Below, piece after piece: positions 53,845 through 62,728 of a DNA stretch of 64,000 bases. The DNA is taken from NCBI RefSeq assembly GCF_022200785.1, contig NZ_CP087585.1, positions 2,666,001 through 2,730,000 on the forward strand. Direction: 5' to 3'. Under the pieces are notes generated by a model. That model saw only the letters and a program-made list of their open reading frames with translations. It was not told where the DNA came from and made no database searches. A program made the translations under genes and the position numbers. Origin of the DNA: Pedobacter mucosus. Its GTDB lineage: Bacteria; Bacteroidota; Bacteroidia; Sphingobacteriales; Sphingobacteriaceae. How positions within the stretch are numbered: position 1 is the first letter of the stretch; every line of letters starts with the position of its first letter.

Positions 53845-55050
53845 GTGAAAACGGAAAGCGAAAAGCAAACCCAAAAAGCCGAAAGTTCTGAACTTGAACA
53901 ATCAAGTAATGATCTTTCGGCTTCTTATTTACCCATAACAATAGGCTTCGATGGTAAACGTGCTGCAAACAATTTAACTGGTTTGGGTAATTATAGTCGA
54001 TCTTTGATAGAAAGTCTGGCTCAACAGTTCCCCGAAAATAAATACCTCGTTTACACCGCAAAAGTTAAAGCCGCAAAACAGATTGATTTATTTTTTAAGC
54101 ATGAAAACATCCATCTTAAACAACCAAAGAATAGTAGTTTTTTATGGAGAAGCCTTAATATTTTAAAGGATCTAGTCAAAGATGAAGTTCAAATTTATCA
54201 CGGATTAAGTCATGAAATTCCCTTTGCCATTCAACATACCCGAATAAAATCCATTGTAACTATTCACGATCTTATCTTTCTTCGCTTCCCACAGTACTAT
54301 AATTTTATTGATAGGAAACTGTATCAGCTTAAAAGTAGATATGCATGCAAAAATGCAGACAAAATAATTGCCATTAGCGAAAAAACCAAAAGTGATATTG
54401 TTGAATTTTATGGGATAAATCCTAGCAAAATTGAAGTAATTTATCAAAGCTGCGCTGATATTTTTAAAGCTCCATTTCCTGAAGAAACTTTAAATAGAAT
54501 CCGATTAACTTATAAGCTCCCAGAAAAATACTTGCTAAATGTTGGTACTATTGAAAGGCGTAAAAACCTTAAATTAATTGTCCAAGCTTTAAAAGATGTC
54601 GATAATGACACTTATTTAATTGTTATTGGGAAACAAACACCTTATTTTAAAGAAGTAGAAAAGGAAATTAATAAGCTTGGATTAACCAATAGAATTATAT
54701 TTTTAAAAAATATTCCTTTTGCAGATCTGCCTGGAATTTATCAAATGGCAAGCATATTTGTTTATCCTTCGTTATACGAAGGCTTTGGCATCCCAATTAT
54801 AGAAGCGTTATATTCTGGCATTCCGGTAATTGCTTCAACAGCCTCTTGCCTTGAGGAAGCCGGCGGACCAAACAGCTTATATATTGCTTCTAATGATGCC
54901 ACTACTTTAGCAGATGCTATAAATAAAATACTTAATTCTTCCATCCTCCAAAAAGAGATGAAAGAAAAAGGGCTGGAATTTGTTCAAAAATTCAGCAGCC
55001 CTTTGTTAACACAGCAACTTATAAATTGCTATAAAAATATTCTACAATAA
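53845..55050 (+). CDS. Family 4 (GT-B) glycosyltransferase
   Basis: A 401-residue GT-B enzyme. The N-terminal domain begins ITIGFDGKRAANNLTGLGNYSRSLIESL; the C-terminal domain has LNVGTIERRKNLKLIV, FLKNIPFADLPGIYQMASIFVYPSLYEGFGIPIIEALYSGIPVIAS with the E-x7-E motif. Retaining mannosyl/glucosyl-type transferase; the product is unknown. The start is GTG 53845. The first ~30 residues (KTESEKQTQKAESSEL) are charged, low-complexity and encoded by a repeat of GAAAGC-like units, so the folded domain begins near residue 31; no other start lies between. Confidence 0.9.
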   Translation: MKTESEKQTQKAESSELEQSSNDLSASYLPITIGFDGKRAANNLTGLGNYSRSLIESLAQQFPENKYLVYTAKVKAAKQIDLFFKHENIHLKQPKNSSFLWRSLNILKDLVKDEVQIYHGLSHEIPFAIQHTRIKSIVTIHDLIFLRFPQYYNFIDRKLYQLKSRYACKNADKIIAISEKTKSDIVEFYGINPSKIEVIYQSCADIFKAPFPEETLNRIRLTYKLPEKYLLNVGTIERRKNLKLIVQALKDVDNDTYLIVIGKQTPYFKEVEKEINKLGLTNRIIFLKNIPFADLPGIYQMASIFVYPSLYEGFGIPIIEALYSGIPVIASTASCLEEAGGPNSLYIASNDATTLADAINKILNSSILQKEMKEKGLEFVQKFSSPLLTQQLINCYKNILQ

Positions 55051-55632
55051 TTATTTAGCCGCAGTAACGCTAGATGGATATTGCGATAATATTTCTTTTA
55101 CTCCAGTGTATAAACGTTCTTCTCTTTTGCTAAAACTATCCAGGTTAAATCCTGATCCTCTTCCATGCCAAAATAAAATTTTCTTTGCTGGATCTAAGAA
55201 ATCAATAATGATCGTACCTTCAATATATTGGTTAACATAGCTTTGTCCGCCGCCCCAGAAAGGAGAGCCCCAGCCTCCGCCCCAACCGCCACGCCATCCC
55301 CAGCCACCGCCCCAACCCCATCCACCATAATAACCTGGGCCATAAACGTCAGTTTTTTCTCTGGCAATTACCACTAAATTTACCAAAAGATCTGGCTTAT
55401 CAGATTTGGTAAATCCCTTTGCAAGCATCTCCGTTTCAACAGCAGCAACTAACCTTCGTTTATCTAAATTATTTAGCCTAACCCTGTCAATTCCTTTGTT
55501 ATATAAATTGTAAGTTTTATAACTCTTCAAGTCTACATCTTTATCAAAATCAGAAGCTGTGCGAAGTGTTGAACATCCTGATAACGCCAATACAACCGTA
55601 AGCAGCGCTAATAAATTTTTTATTGTTTTCAT
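55051..55632 (-). CDS. DUF4136 lipoprotein with Gly/Trp-rich insert
   Basis: A 193-residue lipoprotein (LSGCSTLRTASDFDKDVD, Cys near 20). DUF4136 features: DKDVDLKSYKTYNLYN, RLVAAVETEMLAKGFTKSDKPDLLVNLVV, GTIIIDFLDPAKKILFWHGRGSG and a C-terminal helix. Residues about 97-130 form a Gly/Trp/Tyr-rich run (GPGYYGGWGWGGGWGW onward) that is much longer than the usual linker. The function is unknown. Its stop codon abuts that of the glycosyltransferase on the opposite strand, with no terminator. Confidence 0.85.
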   Translation of the reverse strand: MKTIKNLLALLTVVLALSGCSTLRTASDFDKDVDLKSYKTYNLYNKGIDRVRLNNLDKRRLVAAVETEMLAKGFTKSDKPDLLVNLVVIAREKTDVYGPGYYGGWGWGGGWGWRGGWGGGWGSPFWGGGQSYVNQYIEGTIIIDFLDPAKKILFWHGRGSGFNLDSFSKREERLYTGVKEILSQYPSSVTAAK

Positions 55633-55807
55633 GTTGTGTGTTGTTAATTATATCGAATAACCTATATAAAAATAATCATTTTTAAAGTTAAAACAATGAT
55701 GGTCAGTATTTTTTTACATTTTTATAGTTTATGTAAAACGGGAATTAAAGATTTATGTTTCAAACCAAATGTTAAATTCTGAGCATTTAACATATTGTTT
55801 AATAACC

Positions 55808-55815
55808 TACCTTTG
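55808..55815 (+). promoter_or_regulatory. Predicted -7 element of tsaC
   Basis: TACCTTTG is an exact TAnnTTTG match, only four bases before the ATG at 55820. If used, transcription would start at about the A of the ATG, giving a leaderless mRNA. The longer frame from 55769 would overlap this box. Confidence 0.5.
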
Positions 55816-55819
55816 CACC

Positions 55820-56386
55820 ATGCTAAGAGACGAAATTAATAAAGCCTTTGAAGTGTTAAAATCAGGTGGAGTAATCTTATATCCTACAGATACAATTTGG
55901 GGTTTAGGTTGCGACGCTACAAATGAAGACGCTGTTGAGAAGCTGCTGAAAATTAAGAACAGACCGGCCGAAAAAAGTCTTATTGTACTTCTAGATGTTG
56001 ACAGTAAAATTCAAAGCTATATCTCTGACGTACCAGAAATCGCCTATTCACTTATAGAATATGCAGAAAATCCACTTACTATTATCTTTTCAGAAGCTAA
56101 AAACTTAGCACCAAATGTAATCAATCAAGATGGAAGTGTTGGAATCAGAATAGTTAAACATGATTTTTGCACCCCTCTAGTTCAACGTTTCCGAAAGCCA
56201 TTAGTTTCTACATCGGCCAATTTAAGTGGCAAACCATCGCCGAGTTTTTTTGATGATATCGATCCTGAAATTCTGGATTCAGTAGATTACGTAGTAGATT
56301 TTGAACAAGAAAATCGCACAATTAAAAAACCTTCTACCATTATGAAACTTTCACCTAGCGGCCAGTTTGAGTTTATTCGCAAGTAA
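55820..56386 (+). CDS. tsaC: Threonylcarbamoyl-AMP synthase (Sua5/YciO/YrdC)
   Basis: Makes threonylcarbamoyl-AMP from Thr, bicarbonate and ATP for the tRNA t6A37 modification. The YrdC fold is visible: VLKSGGVILYPTDTIWGLGCDATNEDAVEKLLKIKNRPAEKSLIVLL, PLTIIFSEAK, GSVGIRIVKHDFC and the PLVSTSANLSGKPSP active-site loop. I use ATG 55820 (MLRDEINKAFEVLKSGG), giving about 188 residues; the frame from 55769 adds 17 residues that read through the promoter. First gene in a tRNA-maturation cluster. Confidence 0.92.
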   Translation: MLRDEINKAFEVLKSGGVILYPTDTIWGLGCDATNEDAVEKLLKIKNRPAEKSLIVLLDVDSKIQSYISDVPEIAYSLIEYAENPLTIIFSEAKNLAPNVINQDGSVGIRIVKHDFCTPLVQRFRKPLVSTSANLSGKPSPSFFDDIDPEILDSVDYVVDFEQENRTIKKPSTIMKLSPSGQFEFIRK

Positions 56387-56400
56387 TTTTATTACTTTTG
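56367..56400 (+). promoter_or_regulatory. Predicted cca promoter
   Basis: TTG (56367-56369), 23 bp, TACTTTTG (56393-56400), an exact -7 match. It starts inside the end of tsaC and would give a leader of about 84 bases that spans a REP-like relic. Confidence 0.6.
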
Positions 56401-56423
56401 TGTTTTCCGATTGTCAATGTAAG

Positions 56424-56476
56424 GAAAGAAGAATCTGCGGTATATTTTATAGACGCTTCTCACTTTAGTATGACAG
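56424..56476. repeat. REP-like element, degenerate
   Basis: AGAATCT near the left and TTTAGTATGACAGC at the right match the arms of the elements at 20915 and 26771 (ATCT, GTATGACA), but the pairing left arm is eroded. It lies in the cca leader. Confidence 0.4.
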
Positions 56477-56490
56477 CTATAAATTAATCC

Positions 56491-57897
56491 ATGCAACAAC
56501 ATTTACAAAAACCAATATTTAAGATACTATCCACTATTGCAGATAAAACCCATACTGAAGCATATGTTATTGGAGGTTTTGTTCGTGATTTGTTTTTAAA
56601 TCGCCCATCTAAAGATATCGATGTTGTAGTTGTCGGTAGTGGAATCGATTACGCAGAAGCAGTTGGTAAAAAGCTTAACACTAAAGTTGCCGTTTTTAAA
56701 AATTTTGGCACCGCTAATATCAAATATCAGGATTTGGATGTTGAATTTGTTGGTGCCCGAAAAGAGTCTTATCGTTCTGATTCAAGGAAGCCAATAGTTG
56801 AAGATGGCACCTTGCAGGATGATCAATTACGAAGAGATTTTACCATAAATGCCTTGGCAATAAATTTAAATGCTGATCATTATGGCGAGTTGCTCGATCC
56901 CTTTAATGGAATAACTGATTTAGAAAATAAACTCATTCGAACACCTTTAGATCCTGAAATTACTTTTTCGGATGATCCTTTAAGAATGATGAGGGCAATT
57001 CGGTTTGCCTCGCAATTAAATTTCGAGATTGATGCCGCTGCCTTAGGTGCAATAAAAACTCAAAAAAAGAGGATTAGCATTGTATCAAAAGAGAGAATTA
57101 CGGACGAGTTAAATAAAATAATTCTTTCTGATAAACCTTCCATTGGCTTTAAACATCTGTTTGATACCGGTTTACTACATATCATTTTTCCTCAAATGGC
57201 GAATTTGTATGGGGTAGAAATTATTAAAGGTAAAGGCCATAAAGATAATTTTTATCATACATTAGAGGTATTAGATAACATTTGTGCTTCTACTAACGAC
57301 CTTTGGTTGCGTTGGGCCGCGATTTTACATGACATTGCTAAACCAGCAACCAAGCGGTTTGAAGAGGGCCATGGTTGGACATTTCATGGCCACGAAGATA
57401 AAGGAGCTAGAATGGTCCCGAAAATCTTTAGCGAATTGAAACTTCCTCTTAATGAGAAAATGAAATTTGTTCAAAAACTCGTTCAACTTCATCTTCGTCC
57501 GATTGTATTGGCTCAGGAAATTGTTACAGACTCTGCCGTTAGAAGGTTACTTTTTGATGCAGGTGAAGAAATTGAATCACTAATGCTACTTTGCAATGCT
57601 GATGTAACGACTAAAAATGAATACAAAAAAACAAAATATAGAAACAACTTTGAACTGGTAAAACAAAAATTGAAGGATGTTGAAGAACGTGATGAACTTC
57701 GAAATTGGCAACCTCCAATTTCAGGAAACGATATTATGGAAACCTTCGGACTTAATGCAGGCAAAGAAGTTGGTCTTATTAAGAACGCAATTCGCGAAGC
57801 AATTTTGGAAGGTGAGATAACAAATGATTACAAAGAAGCGTTTGATTTTATGATAAATCAGGCAAAACAAATGGGATTAAATCCTGTTAATAGATAA
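56491..57897 (+). CDS. cca: CCA tRNA nucleotidyltransferase / poly(A) polymerase-like, with HD domain
   Basis: Adds or repairs the 3' CCA of tRNA. The nucleotidyltransferase site is [41 protein letters not shown] and [20 protein letters not shown] are the RNA-binding and neck motifs. The C-terminal half has an HD-type phosphohydrolase motif, [18 protein letters not shown] and GHEDKGARM. The 468 residues match the Bacteroidota CCA/PcnB type. Whether it adds all three bases or only part cannot be told from sequence. Confidence 0.93.
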   Translation: MQQHLQKPIFKILSTIADKTHTEAYVIGGFVRDLFLNRPSKDIDVVVVGSGIDYAEAVGKKLNTKVAVFKNFGTANIKYQDLDVEFVGARKESYRSDSRKPIVEDGTLQDDQLRRDFTINALAINLNADHYGELLDPFNGITDLENKLIRTPLDPEITFSDDPLRMMRAIRFASQLNFEIDAAALGAIKTQKKRISIVSKERITDELNKIILSDKPSIGFKHLFDTGLLHIIFPQMANLYGVEIIKGKGHKDNFYHTLEVLDNICASTNDLWLRWAAILHDIAKPATKRFEEGHGWTFHGHEDKGARMVPKIFSELKLPLNEKMKFVQKLVQLHLRPIVLAQEIVTDSAVRRLLFDAGEEIESLMLLCNADVTTKNEYKKTKYRNNFELVKQKLKDVEERDELRNWQPPISGNDIMETFGLNAGKEVGLIKNAIREAILEGEITNDYKEAFDFMINQAKQMGLNPVNR

Positions 57898-58008
57898 TTT
57901 AAGATTTAAAAAATACACCAAATTATATCATTAAAGCAAGTTTTAGTAGCTGTTGATATTTTGAGGTGATGTAAATTAACTTTATTTTTACGGTTCCAAA
58001 ATAGAACA

Positions 58009-58659
58009 ATGGCTATATATAAATTTAGAATTACTTTTGAAGATTTTGATGATGTGATAAGAGAGATTGATATTAAATCTAACCAAACATTTGAAGATTT
58101 GCATAAGGCTATCCACAAATCTACCGGTTATAAGGTAGATAAACCTTCATCATTTTATGTGAGTACGGATAATTGGTTGAAAGGTGATGAGATTGCTTTT
58201 TTACCGTCAGAGCGTAAAAAAGATCGAGTGGTTTTAATGGAAAATTCTAAATTAAGCGGTTTTATTGAAGATCCTCACCAGAAATTTTATTACATCTATA
58301 ACTTCGATCGCCCTTACGATTTTCATGTAGAGTTGGTTAAAATAATTTTAGATGCTGATCCAAATATCGATTACCCTTTCCTTTCGAGAAGTGTTGGCGA
58401 GGCTCCTAAAATCATAAGCCAAAATAGCCCGAATGCTGTAGATCCATTAGGAAGTACAGAAAACGCTAATGAATTTGATTTTCTAAATGAATTGAATTTT
58501 ATCCCTGGCGATACCGATGAATTAGATGCTATGGGCGAAATGGGTATCAACGAGGAAGAAAGAGATGAGAATGACGAAGCAGTTGAAGGTGATGAATTTG
58601 GTGATGAATTTTCAGAAGGCGATAACTTTGAAGAAGATAGCCACAAGGATGATTATTAA
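58009..58659 (+). CDS. IS1096 passenger (pRiA4b ORF-3)-like protein
   Basis: A 216-residue protein of the pRiA4b-ORF3/IS1096 passenger TnpR-like family. The N-terminal ~130 residues form the domain (MAIYKFRITFEDFDDVIREIDIKSNQTFEDLHKAIHKSTGY, KFYYIYNFDRPYDFHVELVKIIL). The remaining ~85 are strongly acidic (Glu/Asp runs in GINEEERDENDEAVEGDEFGDEF). Despite its name, no transposon is near, and the gene sits in a stable tRNA-maturation cluster between cca and miaA; its role is unknown. A terminator follows. Confidence 0.8.
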   Translation: MAIYKFRITFEDFDDVIREIDIKSNQTFEDLHKAIHKSTGYKVDKPSSFYVSTDNWLKGDEIAFLPSERKKDRVVLMENSKLSGFIEDPHQKFYYIYNFDRPYDFHVELVKIILDADPNIDYPFLSRSVGEAPKIISQNSPNAVDPLGSTENANEFDFLNELNFIPGDTDELDAMGEMGINEEERDENDEAVEGDEFGDEFSEGDNFEEDSHKDDY

Positions 58660-58715
58660 AGAAAATGAAAAAGTAGCAGTTTAATAGTTGCAATATATCT
58701 TAACTAAAAATTATC

Positions 58716-58746
58716 AGTCAGTTGGAAACAGCTGACTTTTTATTTT
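58716..58746 (+). terminator. Terminator of the ORF-3-like gene
   Basis: AGTCAG-T-TG, loop GAAA, CA-G-CTGACT followed by TTTTTATTTT. A clear stem and U-tract, 57 bp after the stop codon and just before miaA. Confidence 0.85.
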
Positions 58747-58756
58747 ACCAACGATT

Positions 58757-59689
58757 ATGATTAAAAAAAATCAAGAGTTGACCCCAACAAAAACCTTAAT
58801 CTCTATCGTTGGTCCAACAGCTATTGGAAAAACCGGTTTAGCTATTTCCATTGCTCAAGTCTTTAATACAGAAATTATTTCAGCAGATTCCCGACAGTTT
58901 TTTAAGGAAATGGAGATTGGCACTGCAAAACCAAATCAAGATGAATTAGCCGCTGCAAAGCATCATTTCATAAACTCTCATTCAATTGAAGAACTTTTTA
59001 GCACTGGAGATTTTGAGATAAATGCACTTGAGACTTTGGATAAAATTTTCGCACAAAAAGATGTTGCAATTTTAGTTGGCGGCTCAGGTCTTTACGTCAA
59101 TGCCTTGCTAAATGGCTTAGATAAAATGCCTGATATTGATTTGAACATTAGAGAAAAACTTAACCAACTTTTCACAGATGAAGGAATTGTACCCATTCAA
59201 AATCAACTAAAAGAAATAGACCCTGAGTATTTTGAAAAGGTAGATCAACACAATCCACAAAGAATGATTAGAGGATTGGAAGTTTTTCTTTCTACAGGAA
59301 AAAAGCTTTCCTCCATGTTATCATCAACTAAAAAAGTTCGACCTTTTAACGTTATAAAGATTGGTTTAAATACTGATCGAAAAATATTATACACTCAAAT
59401 AAATAACAGAGTAGATCAAATGATTGAAAGTGGATTACTGGACGAAGTAAAGTCTTTACAGTCTTTTAAACATCTTAATGCATTAAATACAGTTGGTTAC
59501 AGTGAAATTTTTGCTTACCTCGCTGGAGAAATTTCGTTTGAAGAAGCTATTGTCGCGATCAAACAAAACACCCGTCGCTTTGCTAAACGCCAACTTACTT
59601 GGTTCAGAAGAGATGAAGAGATAAATTGGTTCGAGCCAAATGAAAATGAGCAAGTTTTGCGATTTATAAGAGCTCAGTTAAAATCATAA
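58757..59689 (+). CDS. miaA: tRNA dimethylallyltransferase
   Basis: Transfers a dimethylallyl group to A37 of tRNAs that read UNN codons, the i6A step. The P-loop is GPTAIGKTGLAISIA; also IISADSRQFFKEMEIGTAKP, VGGSGLYVNALLNGL, DPEYFEKVDQHNPQRMIRGLEVFL and KQNTRRFAKRQLTWFRRD. The 310 residues are normal. It needs dimethylallyl-PP, made in this organism through ispE (23861). tRNA-modification neighbours: tsaC and cca. Confidence 0.96.
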   Translation: MIKKNQELTPTKTLISIVGPTAIGKTGLAISIAQVFNTEIISADSRQFFKEMEIGTAKPNQDELAAAKHHFINSHSIEELFSTGDFEINALETLDKIFAQKDVAILVGGSGLYVNALLNGLDKMPDIDLNIREKLNQLFTDEGIVPIQNQLKEIDPEYFEKVDQHNPQRMIRGLEVFLSTGKKLSSMLSSTKKVRPFNVIKIGLNTDRKILYTQINNRVDQMIESGLLDEVKSLQSFKHLNALNTVGYSEIFAYLAGEISFEEAIVAIKQNTRRFAKRQLTWFRRDEEINWFEPNENEQVLRFIRAQLKS

Positions 59690-59690
59690 A

Positions 59691-59716
59691 AGGCCCTAAT
59701 CAAATTAGAGCCCTTA
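59691..59716. terminator. Stem-loop between miaA and the SGNH lipoprotein gene
   Basis: AGGCCCTAAT, loop CAA, ATTAGAGCCCTT, with one bulge and one mismatch. It lies between the ends of two convergent genes and probably serves both, although the T-runs are poor. Confidence 0.6.
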
Positions 59717-59736
59717 TTCAAATTATAGCTATCTAA

Positions 59737-61026
59737 TTATTTGTTATCAGGAAATTTAACACCTCTATATTGGGTAATATCAATTGAAGGTATAGTTGAA
59801 CCATATTTCAGATTAATCGCATCAATAAATACATTACCGATTACAGCGTTGCCCCTTGGCGTTAAATGAACACCATCTAAAGAAAAAGCGCCACCAGTAA
59901 TAAAGGAAGAATTGATGCCAACGCCTTGAATCACAATGCCAGTTTTAATCTGATTTAAGTAAGCATAAGTATCTGCAATAGCCAAGCCTTTACTTGTTGC
60001 TAAAGACATAATGCTGCTATTATAACTATTTACATAATCCTTAACTTTAAGTACTTCATCTCTATCTAAAACCCAATTATTAGCAATAGGATTGCGGGGA
60101 TCTAAACCATAAAAATAACCTAAAGCATTTGGCACTCCGAACAAACCAGCAGTTTGAAAAGGTAAACGAATTAAATCTTCTGCAGTTGCAATTCTCGATG
60201 TATTGGCTCCAGTTTGTATATAAATAGCAGCAGCAGCTGGATTGATGGCTTTTGCTGCATTTAATAAAGCTGCAACTGTAACCGTGTTAAAGTATGGAAT
60301 TGATGTTACATCAGGGATAGTTCCAACAATTCCTTTCTGACCACCAACTGTTAATGCATTTACAAGATTTGAATAAAGGAGTGCAAATGTAGATTTATCA
60401 GTTAAAACGTTTGTTGCATCAGTTGTTACACCACCGTTTGTCGCATAACCCAAAGCATCGTTATTTCCTAACCACAAAGAAAAGAAAGTATGATTTCTGC
60501 CTTGAATAAATTGGAAATAACTCACTGTTCCTACTTGTGTATCCGTTAACAAACGTTCCAGATATGGATTTGCAGCACTAAATGGAGCCGCGAAAGCTAA
60601 ATCAACACGCATTCCTGGAATACCAAGATTCTGTACTTCACCAGTATATTTAGTTAAATGTGTAGCATCCCGATAAGCCAAATTTGTAGTTACATTAGCT
60701 AAAGTTGGCGAACCATTAACCAAAGCAGATAAAGTTAGATAACCAGATCCGTTGGCTTGTGCATCAGTAAAGAACGGAGAAGTAAATGCGCCACCTCCAA
60801 CAGTAGCCATTTGAGCAGCGATTAAATTTGGATATGCTACTTTTTGTCCTTCCAAATATAAGCCTCCATCGGCAAAGCCAGAAGTTAATGAGTTACCAAC
60901 GGCAATATATTTACTAAAATTTGCCTGACCAGCAGTTGTGCCGGCTAAGGTTTCAATTTCTGGTTTGCAAGATGCCGCAAAAAGTATGGTAGCAGCAATA
61001 AAACTATTTAATATATATTTTTTCAT
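59737..61026 (-). CDS. SGNH/GDSL hydrolase, lipoprotein
   Basis: A 429-residue lipoprotein (ATILFAASCKPEIE, Cys near 20). SGNH blocks are in order: YIAVGNSLTSGFADGG (block I with nucleophile Ser, here GNS in place of GDS), GIPGMRV (block II Gly), LWLGNNDALG (block III Asn) and SLDGVHLTPRGNAVIG (block V Asp and His). The catalytic triad is thus complete. Ester or acyl hydrolase at the cell envelope; the substrate is unknown. It follows the FadL-type porin gene by 10 bp, forming a pair often found in Bacteroidota. Confidence 0.88.
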   Translation of the reverse strand: MKKYILNSFIAATILFAASCKPEIETLAGTTAGQANFSKYIAVGNSLTSGFADGGLYLEGQKVAYPNLIAAQMATVGGGAFTSPFFTDAQANGSGYLTLSALVNGSPTLANVTTNLAYRDATHLTKYTGEVQNLGIPGMRVDLAFAAPFSAANPYLERLLTDTQVGTVSYFQFIQGRNHTFFSLWLGNNDALGYATNGGVTTDATNVLTDKSTFALLYSNLVNALTVGGQKGIVGTIPDVTSIPYFNTVTVAALLNAAKAINPAAAAIYIQTGANTSRIATAEDLIRLPFQTAGLFGVPNALGYFYGLDPRNPIANNWVLDRDEVLKVKDYVNSYNSSIMSLATSKGLAIADTYAYLNQIKTGIVIQGVGINSSFITGGAFSLDGVHLTPRGNAVIGNVFIDAINLKYGSTIPSIDITQYRGVKFPDNK

Positions 61027-61036
61027 ATAAAATCTC

Positions 61037-62260
61037 TTACCATTTATAAGTTAATGAAATTCCAGGTGCATAAACTAAAGTCTTAAATGTTCCATTTAAA
61101 CCAGTTTCAATGTTTTTTTGAGTTCTCGATTTTACATCTTCAAAAAACATAGATGCATTTACTTCAAACTTCGAGGTAAAAGAATAACCAGCACCTGCAC
61201 TTAAAATATAACGATCAGCATCTGGAGCTTCTGGAGTTACATAACCATCCTGAACAGGCGAAAAGGCATAACCAATACCAGCTCTTAAAGCAAGCTTCTC
61301 AGTTGCCTGGTGATTTATACCAAGTTTAAGTGAAGATCCATCACGATAGTTACGGGCAGATTTAGTATCTGCAAGTGCTGAAGTATTTGTGGAGTAATCA
61401 AACGACAAATCTTTATAGATATGCCATTGTACCCAGCTTGCATCAAAAGCCAATAATGTTTTAGACGATAACGGAATTCCAATACCTAAAGTTGTAGTAG
61501 CTGGTAAAGGTAGCTCTGCTGTAAAAGTACTTCCAGCTGGGAAAGAGGTAGTTAATGAATTTGGAACTTCAAAAGTTGCAGTTCCACCATCCAATTTTGT
61601 AATTACTTTTGATTTATGAACCAAAGCAAATGTAACATTACTCAAAGTTTTGATGTAAAGGCCAGCATTCCAACCGTATCCACTGCCAGTTCCTTCAAGG
61701 GTAGCTTTTCCAGAACGTCCGTCAGGATAATTTACAGGAAGCGCTCTTTGTAAATTCACGTCTCCATGGTTATAAACAAATCCAGCTCCTACTCCAATCT
61801 GATCGGTAATTTTGATACTTAAAGTTGGTTGAAAATAAATGGCTTTTAAATTTAAAGAGGTTAATGCATACTTGCCAGACCAATTATCTCCCCAATCTAC
61901 TAATCCTCCAAATGGCGTATAAACACCTAATCCTAATTTCCATTTATTAGATTTAGGACCCCAAACAGCGTAAAACTCAAATGGAGGCGCAATTTTATTT
62001 TTTACATTTTCGGAAATATTCGAGCCTGCTTGTTGAAAAACAGATTTAAAAAGTAAAGGATTAACGCCTGCTGAAACGGAATTTTTTTCTAAAAAAGAAA
62101 CAGCTCCTGGGTTATAAAATATAGAAGCTTCATCTAAAGCAAGTGCAGAGCCAGCACCAGCCATACCAATTTGTTTCTGACCCTGTAAATTAACTTGAAA
62201 ACCCTGCCCCAAAACCCAAAAAGGGACTGAAAGTAATATGCTTAATAAAATTTTTTTCAT
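61037..62260 (-). CDS. OmpP1/FadL family outer-membrane porin
   Basis: A 407-residue beta-barrel protein with a signal peptide (about 1-19, ends VLGQG). The FadL pattern is seen: GFQVNLQGQKQIGMAGAGSALALDEASIFYNPGAVSFLEKNSVSAG at the mature N-terminus (the plug that fills the barrel), then alternating strands and a final PGISLTYKW ending in an aromatic residue. Family members take up long-chain fatty acids or other hydrophobic compounds; the substrate here is unknown. It is cotranscribed with the SGNH lipoprotein (10-bp gap), suggesting uptake plus hydrolysis of an ester. Confidence 0.9.
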   Translation of the reverse strand: MKKILLSILLSVPFWVLGQGFQVNLQGQKQIGMAGAGSALALDEASIFYNPGAVSFLEKNSVSAGVNPLLFKSVFQQAGSNISENVKNKIAPPFEFYAVWGPKSNKWKLGLGVYTPFGGLVDWGDNWSGKYALTSLNLKAIYFQPTLSIKITDQIGVGAGFVYNHGDVNLQRALPVNYPDGRSGKATLEGTGSGYGWNAGLYIKTLSNVTFALVHKSKVITKLDGGTATFEVPNSLTTSFPAGSTFTAELPLPATTTLGIGIPLSSKTLLAFDASWVQWHIYKDLSFDYSTNTSALADTKSARNYRDGSSLKLGINHQATEKLALRAGIGYAFSPVQDGYVTPEAPDADRYILSAGAGYSFTSKFEVNASMFFEDVKSRTQKNIETGLNGTFKTLVYAPGISLTYKW

Positions 62261-62280
62261 TCTTATATATGGTTATACGA

Positions 62281-62311
62281 CAAATATATACTATGCTAAC
62301 ATAGCAAACAA
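62281..62311 (-). promoter_or_regulatory. Predicted promoter of the porin operon with a dyad in the spacer
   Basis: On the minus strand TTG (62311-62309), 20 bp, TATATTTG (62288-62281): exact consensus. The spacer holds a dyad, TGCTA-ACA-TAGCA (62294-62306), placed where a bound protein would block RNA polymerase. Confidence 0.7.
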
Positions 62312-62337
62312 GTATATATTCTGATTTATTTTAAGCC

Positions 62338-62649
62338 TTATGCTTGAGCTGTGGGCCCACCAAAACCCATTGGAAATGAAGATTCTTGTTGAGTCTTTAT
62401 TCTACCATTAATATCTTCAAACTTTTGTATGTTATCTTCTAAAGCCGTTAATAATCTTTTTGCATGCTCCGGTGTTAATATAATTCTCGATTTTACTTTT
62501 GCTTTTGGCAAACCTGGCATAACTCGTATAAAATCTAGAACAAACTCAGTATTTGAGTGTGTTATAATTGCAAGGTTAGAGAATATTCCTTCAGCAATTT
62601 CTTCTGATAATTCTATATTTAGCTGGTTTTCATTTTGTTGCTCTTCCAT
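62338..62649 (-). CDS. DUF3467 family protein
   Basis: About 103 residues from ATG 62649 (MEEQQNENQLNIELSEEIAEGIFSNLAIITHSNTEFVLDFI). The rest shows the DUF3467 pattern VKSRIILTPEHAKRLLTALEDNIQKFE and ends in a Gly/Pro tail. Function unknown; the gene is conserved near rpoB/rpoC in Bacteroidota, as here. It is preceded by its neighbour's terminator, so it probably has its own promoter. Confidence 0.88.
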   Translation of the reverse strand: MEEQQNENQLNIELSEEIAEGIFSNLAIITHSNTEFVLDFIRVMPGLPKAKVKSRIILTPEHAKRLLTALEDNIQKFEDINGRIKTQQESSFPMGFGGPTAQA

Positions 62650-62661
62650 AGATACAAAAAT

Positions 62662-62689
62662 AAAAAATTCCGCTACCAAATAGCGGAAA
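62662..62689 (-). terminator. Terminator of the small coiled-coil gene
   Basis: TTCCGCTA and TAGCGGAA form an 8-bp perfect stem with a 5-base loop; on the minus strand a T-run follows. It lies 40 bp after the stop codon. Confidence 0.85.
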
Positions 62690-62728
62690 TACAGTAAAAT
62701 GTCATAAATAAATATGTTGTTTGTATTT

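Noticed and set aside
58009..58659. An IS1096-type insertion
   Set aside because: Only the passenger-like gene exists; no transposase or terminal inverted repeats flank it.
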